A stretch of 34,041 nucleotides of DNA from JAGXQV01 sp964527565 (GTDB lineage Bacteria; Pseudomonadota; Gammaproteobacteria; Burkholderiales; Sulfuricellaceae), in contig CAZGOY010000036.1 in the NCBI GenBank assembly GCA_964527565.1, positions 1 to 34,041 of the forward strand. The letters are read 5' to 3'. Shown here piece by piece: positions 31,585 through 34,041 of the stretch. Position numbers and translations under genes: made by a program. Under the pieces are notes generated by a model, which saw only the letters and a list, made by a program, of their open reading frames with translations, had not been told where the DNA came from and searched no databases. Each line of letters starts with the position of its first letter. Position 1 is the stretch's first letter.

Positions 31585-32457
31585 TCATTTCGCGGCGGCT
31601 CTTAGCTGGAGCGCGGTTTTATCCCCTTTTTTGGCAGGATGCCGAAGCGCATGGCGGATGAGCCATTTTACTTCCCTGGATGCGCCGTTCAGCCAGCGCC
31701 CGCAAATTTCAAATGCTTTTTCCGGGTGATCTTTGGCAATATCGCCGAGATGGTTTGCAACGCTGCGACGAACGTATAGGGTAGAGTCGTCTTTCAGTGT
31801 TTCGAGGATAGGGAATACCGGCTCGGGATTAGCGATGAAGGCGGGAATCCGCTTTGCCCAAGGCAACCTGGGGCGCGTGCCTTCCGAGCAAAGCCGCCGG
31901 ACGTGGGGGTCTGGATCGGATGTCCATTCGATGAGCCGCGTCAGGGTGCGCTCTTGTTGCAGAATCAGGAAGGGCCGTATGGAATACTCCGCGCTGAACC
32001 GTTTGGTAAATGCATACTGCGCCTGCATGGAAATTTCAAACGGGTCGTCCCCGCCGTTTTCTTTTGCTTCCAAACCATACTCGGCGACAAAACACCCGTG
32101 CGGCAGATAAAAAAGCCCCGCCAGCCCGAGCTCATCCGTTCGCGTCAGCGGCGGCGTCAGGGATGCCAGGAGAATCTCTATGGCTGTTGCGTATTTCCTG
32201 GGCAGATGTTGGCGAAGCGCTCCTGCCAGATGTTGGGCGCGGTCCAGGATGCCCAGCGGCTCCAGGCCATCCAGCGCCATCCGGCGAAACAGCGTTTCAT
32301 CAAACTGCGGATACACCAGCAGGATATTGTGCGCCATGCAATCAACCGCTTCCGGCCCCAGCAGGTGTTTAAGCGGAAATCCCTTCTGTATGGCCTTCGG
32401 CGCGGCGGGAATGCGCGGTATTTTATTGGCGGATAGATTCATGCTTTGGTCGGGCAC
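31585..32457 (-). CDS. DNA alkylation repair protein, AlkC/AlkD-like HEAT-repeat family
   Basis: A 290-residue protein (GTG at 32457; ATG at 32442 is an equally possible start five residues in). The C-terminal two thirds show the family HEAT repeats: DPDPHVRRLCSEGTRPRLPW, PVFPILETLKDDSTLYVRRS, VANHLGDIAKDHPEKAFEIC and REVKWLIRHALRHPAKKGDK. These proteins are monofunctional glycosylases that excise alkylated (3-methyl-type) purines without flipping the base. Substrate specificity cannot be read from the sequence alone. It is transcribed away from rdgB and shares that intergenic region. Confidence 0.82.
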   Translation of the reverse strand: MPDQSMNLSANKIPRIPAAPKAIQKGFPLKHLLGPEAVDCMAHNILLVYPQFDETLFRRMALDGLEPLGILDRAQHLAGALRQHLPRKYATAIEILLASLTPPLTRTDELGLAGLFYLPHGCFVAEYGLEAKENGGDDPFEISMQAQYAFTKRFSAEYSIRPFLILQQERTLTRLIEWTSDPDPHVRRLCSEGTRPRLPWAKRIPAFIANPEPVFPILETLKDDSTLYVRRSVANHLGDIAKDHPEKAFEICGRWLNGASREVKWLIRHALRHPAKKGDKTALQLRAAAK

Positions 32458-32548
32458 ATAATCACACAGGATGCGACACGGGGCAAGACAGGGCAGATTG
32501 CCAACATCCGCCGCCCCGGCAATTTTCCGGCCCCCTCCCGCGCTCTGC

Positions 32549-32554
32549 TACAAT
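32549..32554 (+). promoter_or_regulatory. Possible -10 element of the rdgB-hemW transcript
   Basis: TACAAT lies 31 bases before the rdgB ATG, with an AT-rich stretch between. No convincing -35 hexamer is found at the right distance. Confidence 0.3.
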
Positions 32555-32585
32555 AACGCCTTTCTTTTATAAGCCGCTCTTTCCC

Positions 32586-33176
32586 ATGAAAAAACTCGTC
32601 ATCGCCTCAAATAATGCCGGCAAGCTGCGTGAAATCGGCGCCATCCTCGCGCCGCTGGATTTCGAAGTGCTGCCGCAGGCCGCTTTTAACATTCCCGAGG
32701 CGGAAGAGCCGTACTGCACCTTCATCGAAAACTGCCTGACCAAGGCGCGCCACGCCTCGGCGCATTCCGGCCTGCCGGCGCTGGCCGACGATTCGGGGAT
32801 CTGCGTCGATGCCCTCAACGGCGCGCCCGGCGTGTATTCGGCGCGCTTCGCCGGCGAGCCGAAATCCGACCAGCGCAACAACGAGAAACTGATCGAACTG
32901 CTGCAAGGCCATGCCGACCGCAAGGCGCACTATTACTGCGTGATGGTGCTGGTACGCTACCCGGAAGACCCCCAGCCGATCATCGCCGAAGGGGCGATGT
33001 ATGGCGAGATCATCGACACCCCGCGCGGCGACGGCGGCTTCGGCTATGACCCCTATTTCCTGCTGCCGGAATACGGCCAGACCGGCGCGGAAATCTCCAT
33101 GGAGCTGAAGAACAGGATCAGCCATCGCGGCAAGGCGCTATCCATTTTGGTGGAGAAGCTCAAAGGTGAACGGTAG
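32586..33176 (+). CDS. rdgB: XTP/dITP diphosphatase RdgB (Ham1 family)
   Basis: A house-cleaning pyrophosphatase that removes non-canonical purine triphosphates (dITP, XTP) from the nucleotide pool. The 196-residue protein has the N-terminal KKLVIASNNAGKLREIGAIL, the central ADDSGICVDALNGAPGVYSA and ARFAGEP-type segments, GDGGFGYDPYFLLPEYGQT, and ISHRGKALSILVEKL at the end. Length is normal. Its stop codon TAG (33174-33176) touches the first base of a REP-like palindrome, and its last codons overlap the hemW start. Confidence 0.97.
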   Translation: MKKLVIASNNAGKLREIGAILAPLDFEVLPQAAFNIPEAEEPYCTFIENCLTKARHASAHSGLPALADDSGICVDALNGAPGVYSARFAGEPKSDQRNNEKLIELLQGHADRKAHYYCVMVLVRYPEDPQPIIAEGAMYGEIIDTPRGDGGFGYDPYFLLPEYGQTGAEISMELKNRISHRGKALSILVEKLKGER

Positions 33177-34041
33177 GAGCGGCCTCCCGACCGCGAATCC
33201 GCCTGTCGCGACCGGGAGGCCGCTCCAGCAGCCCCCCCCGCTTTCCCTCTACATCCACATTCCGTGGTGCGTGCGCAAGTGCCCCTATTGCGATTTCAAT
33301 TCGCACGAGGCGCACGGCGCCATCCCCGAGCGGGAATACGCCGCGGCCCTGCTGCGCGACCTGGAATTCCTGCTGCCGCTGGTGTGGGGGCGCAAGGTGG
33401 TCAGCGTGTTTTTCGGCGGCGGCACGCCCAGCCTGCTCTCGCCGCGCGCGCTTGACGACATCCTGTGCGGCGCACGGGCACTGCTGCCCATCGAGCCCGG
33501 CGCGGAAATCACCCTGGAAGCCAACCCCGGCACGGTGGAAGCGGGCAAGTTCGCCGAATTCCAGGCGACGGGCATCAACCGCCTGTCGCTGGGCATCCAG
33601 AGCTTCGACGCGGCGCACCTGCAAGCGCTGGGGCGCATCCACGACGGCCGCGAGGCGCGGGCCGCGGTGGAGCTGGCGCTGCGCCATTTCGACAACGTCA
33701 ACCTCGACCTGATGTACGGCCTGCCCGGCCAGAGCCTGGACGAGGCGCTGCGCGACATCCGCGCCGCCGTCGGCCACGGCGTGGCGCATATTTCCGCCTA
33801 CCACCTCACCATCGAACCCAACACGCTGTTTTACGCGCGCCCCCCGCAACTGCCCGACGACGACAGTTGCGCCGCCATGCAGGAGGCCATCGAGGCCGAA
33901 CTGGCGCAGGCCGACTACCTGCATTACGAAACCTCGGCCTTCGCGCAGAAAAACCGCCGCTGCCTCCACAATCTCAATTACTGGCATTTCGGCGACTATC
34001 TCGGCATCGGCGCCGGGGCGCACGGCAAGATCACCCTCCAC
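33166..34041 (+). CDS. hemW: Radical SAM heme chaperone HemW (coproporphyrinogen-III-oxidase-like), partial at window end
   Basis: 292 codons are visible before the window ends. The radical SAM cluster motif is IPWCVRKCPYCDF (CxxxCxxC), followed by VFFGGGTPSLLSP, LEANPGT, RLSLGIQSF, NLDLMYGLPGQS, HISAYHLTIEPNT and the HN-TS region LHNLNYWHFGDYLGIGAGAH. HemW-type proteins insert heme into respiratory enzymes. The only in-frame start before the Cys motif is GTG at 33166, with TGGAGAA ten bases upstream. The family normally starts near PPLSLYIHIPWC. The first ~23 codons here are encoded by a palindromic repeat, giving an extra N-terminus rich in Pro and Arg. The gene overlaps the end of rdgB by 11 bases. 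Confidence 0.92.
   Translation, partial: MNGRSGLPTANPPVATGRPLQQPPPLSLYIHIPWCVRKCPYCDFNSHEAHGAIPEREYAAALLRDLEFLLPLVWGRKVVSVFFGGGTPSLLSPRALDDILCGARALLPIEPGAEITLEANPGTVEAGKFAEFQATGINRLSLGIQSFDAAHLQALGRIHDGREARAAVELALRHFDNVNLDLMYGLPGQSLDEALRDIRAAVGHGVAHISAYHLTIEPNTLFYARPPQLPDDDSCAAMQEAIEAELAQADYLHYETSAFAQKNRRCLHNLNYWHFGDYLGIGAGAHGKITLH
33176..33226. repeat. REP-like palindrome within the 5' end of hemW
   Basis: GGAGCGGCCTCCCG (33176-33189) pairs perfectly with CGGGAGGCCGCTCC (33213-33226). Inside, CGCGA and TCGCG continue the stem across one two-base mismatch, leaving a short loop. It starts on the last base of the rdgB stop codon and lies wholly within the hemW reading frame. It is of the GTAGGAGCGGCC type common as dispersed repeats in proteobacteria, and differs in sequence from the palindrome at 19384-19529. 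Confidence 0.85.

Overview
This window looks like a chromosomal segment of a flagellated betaproteobacterium. The flagellar gene order and protein types, the sucC/sucD pair, an EAL-HDOD protein and GG-N10-GC (sigma-54 type) promoters all fit that group. Assignment to an order such as Nitrosomonadales/Gallionellales is only an impression. The DNA is GC-rich, so long antisense shadow reading frames are common and were ignored.

Layout. (1) 1-4000, + strand: an eroded type I restriction / defence island. It holds an hsdM remnant missing its N-terminus and its SAM-binding core, no hsdS, a HEPN Abi (AbiD/AbiF-like) gene preceded by a structured-RNA candidate, a Phd antitoxin missing its N-terminus, an intact RelE/ParE-type toxin, an intact Phd-VapC pair, and a chimera joining the first ~74 residues of HsdR to the C-terminus of a DUF1015 protein. 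Several breakpoints look like deletions between very short repeats. (2) 4319-9520, - strand: flgJ, a short FlgE-like gene, flgK and flgL. (3) 9714-19364, + strand: about 9.6 kb of cargo sitting where flgI and flgJ would normally be adjacent, in the opposite orientation. It encodes a Ser-rich exported protein, a GNAT acetyltransferase, a giant PIG-L deacetylase/triple GT2 glycosyltransferase fusion, a second GNAT-like protein, an exported DUF2135/YfaP-like protein, a Sel1-repeat protein and an exported subtilisin-like protease with a P domain. A large nested palindrome closes it at the flgI stop codon. (4) 19527-25829, - strand: flgBCDEFGHI in canonical order, with a strong sigma-54 promoter upstream of flgB. 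(5) 26006-27828, - strand: a two-gene ATPase + TOPRIM-like (DUF4276) module resembling an OLD nuclease split in two. (6) 27929-33176: sucD, sucC, an EAL-HDOD gene and an AlkC/AlkD-like HEAT protein on the - strand, then rdgB on the + strand. (7) 33166-end: hemW (partial), whose 5' coding sequence runs through a REP-like palindrome.

How it fits together. The two flagellar blocks encode rod, P-ring, L-ring, hook, hook cap and hook-filament junction proteins. The second block (flgJ onward) is cut off from the flgB promoter by the cargo and has its own sigma-54-like site directly in front of flgJ. The cargo reads as a surface-glycan / exported-protein set. A link to flagellar or surface-protein glycosylation is inferred from position and gene content only. 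The defence-related genes sit at the edges (1-4000 and 26006-27828).
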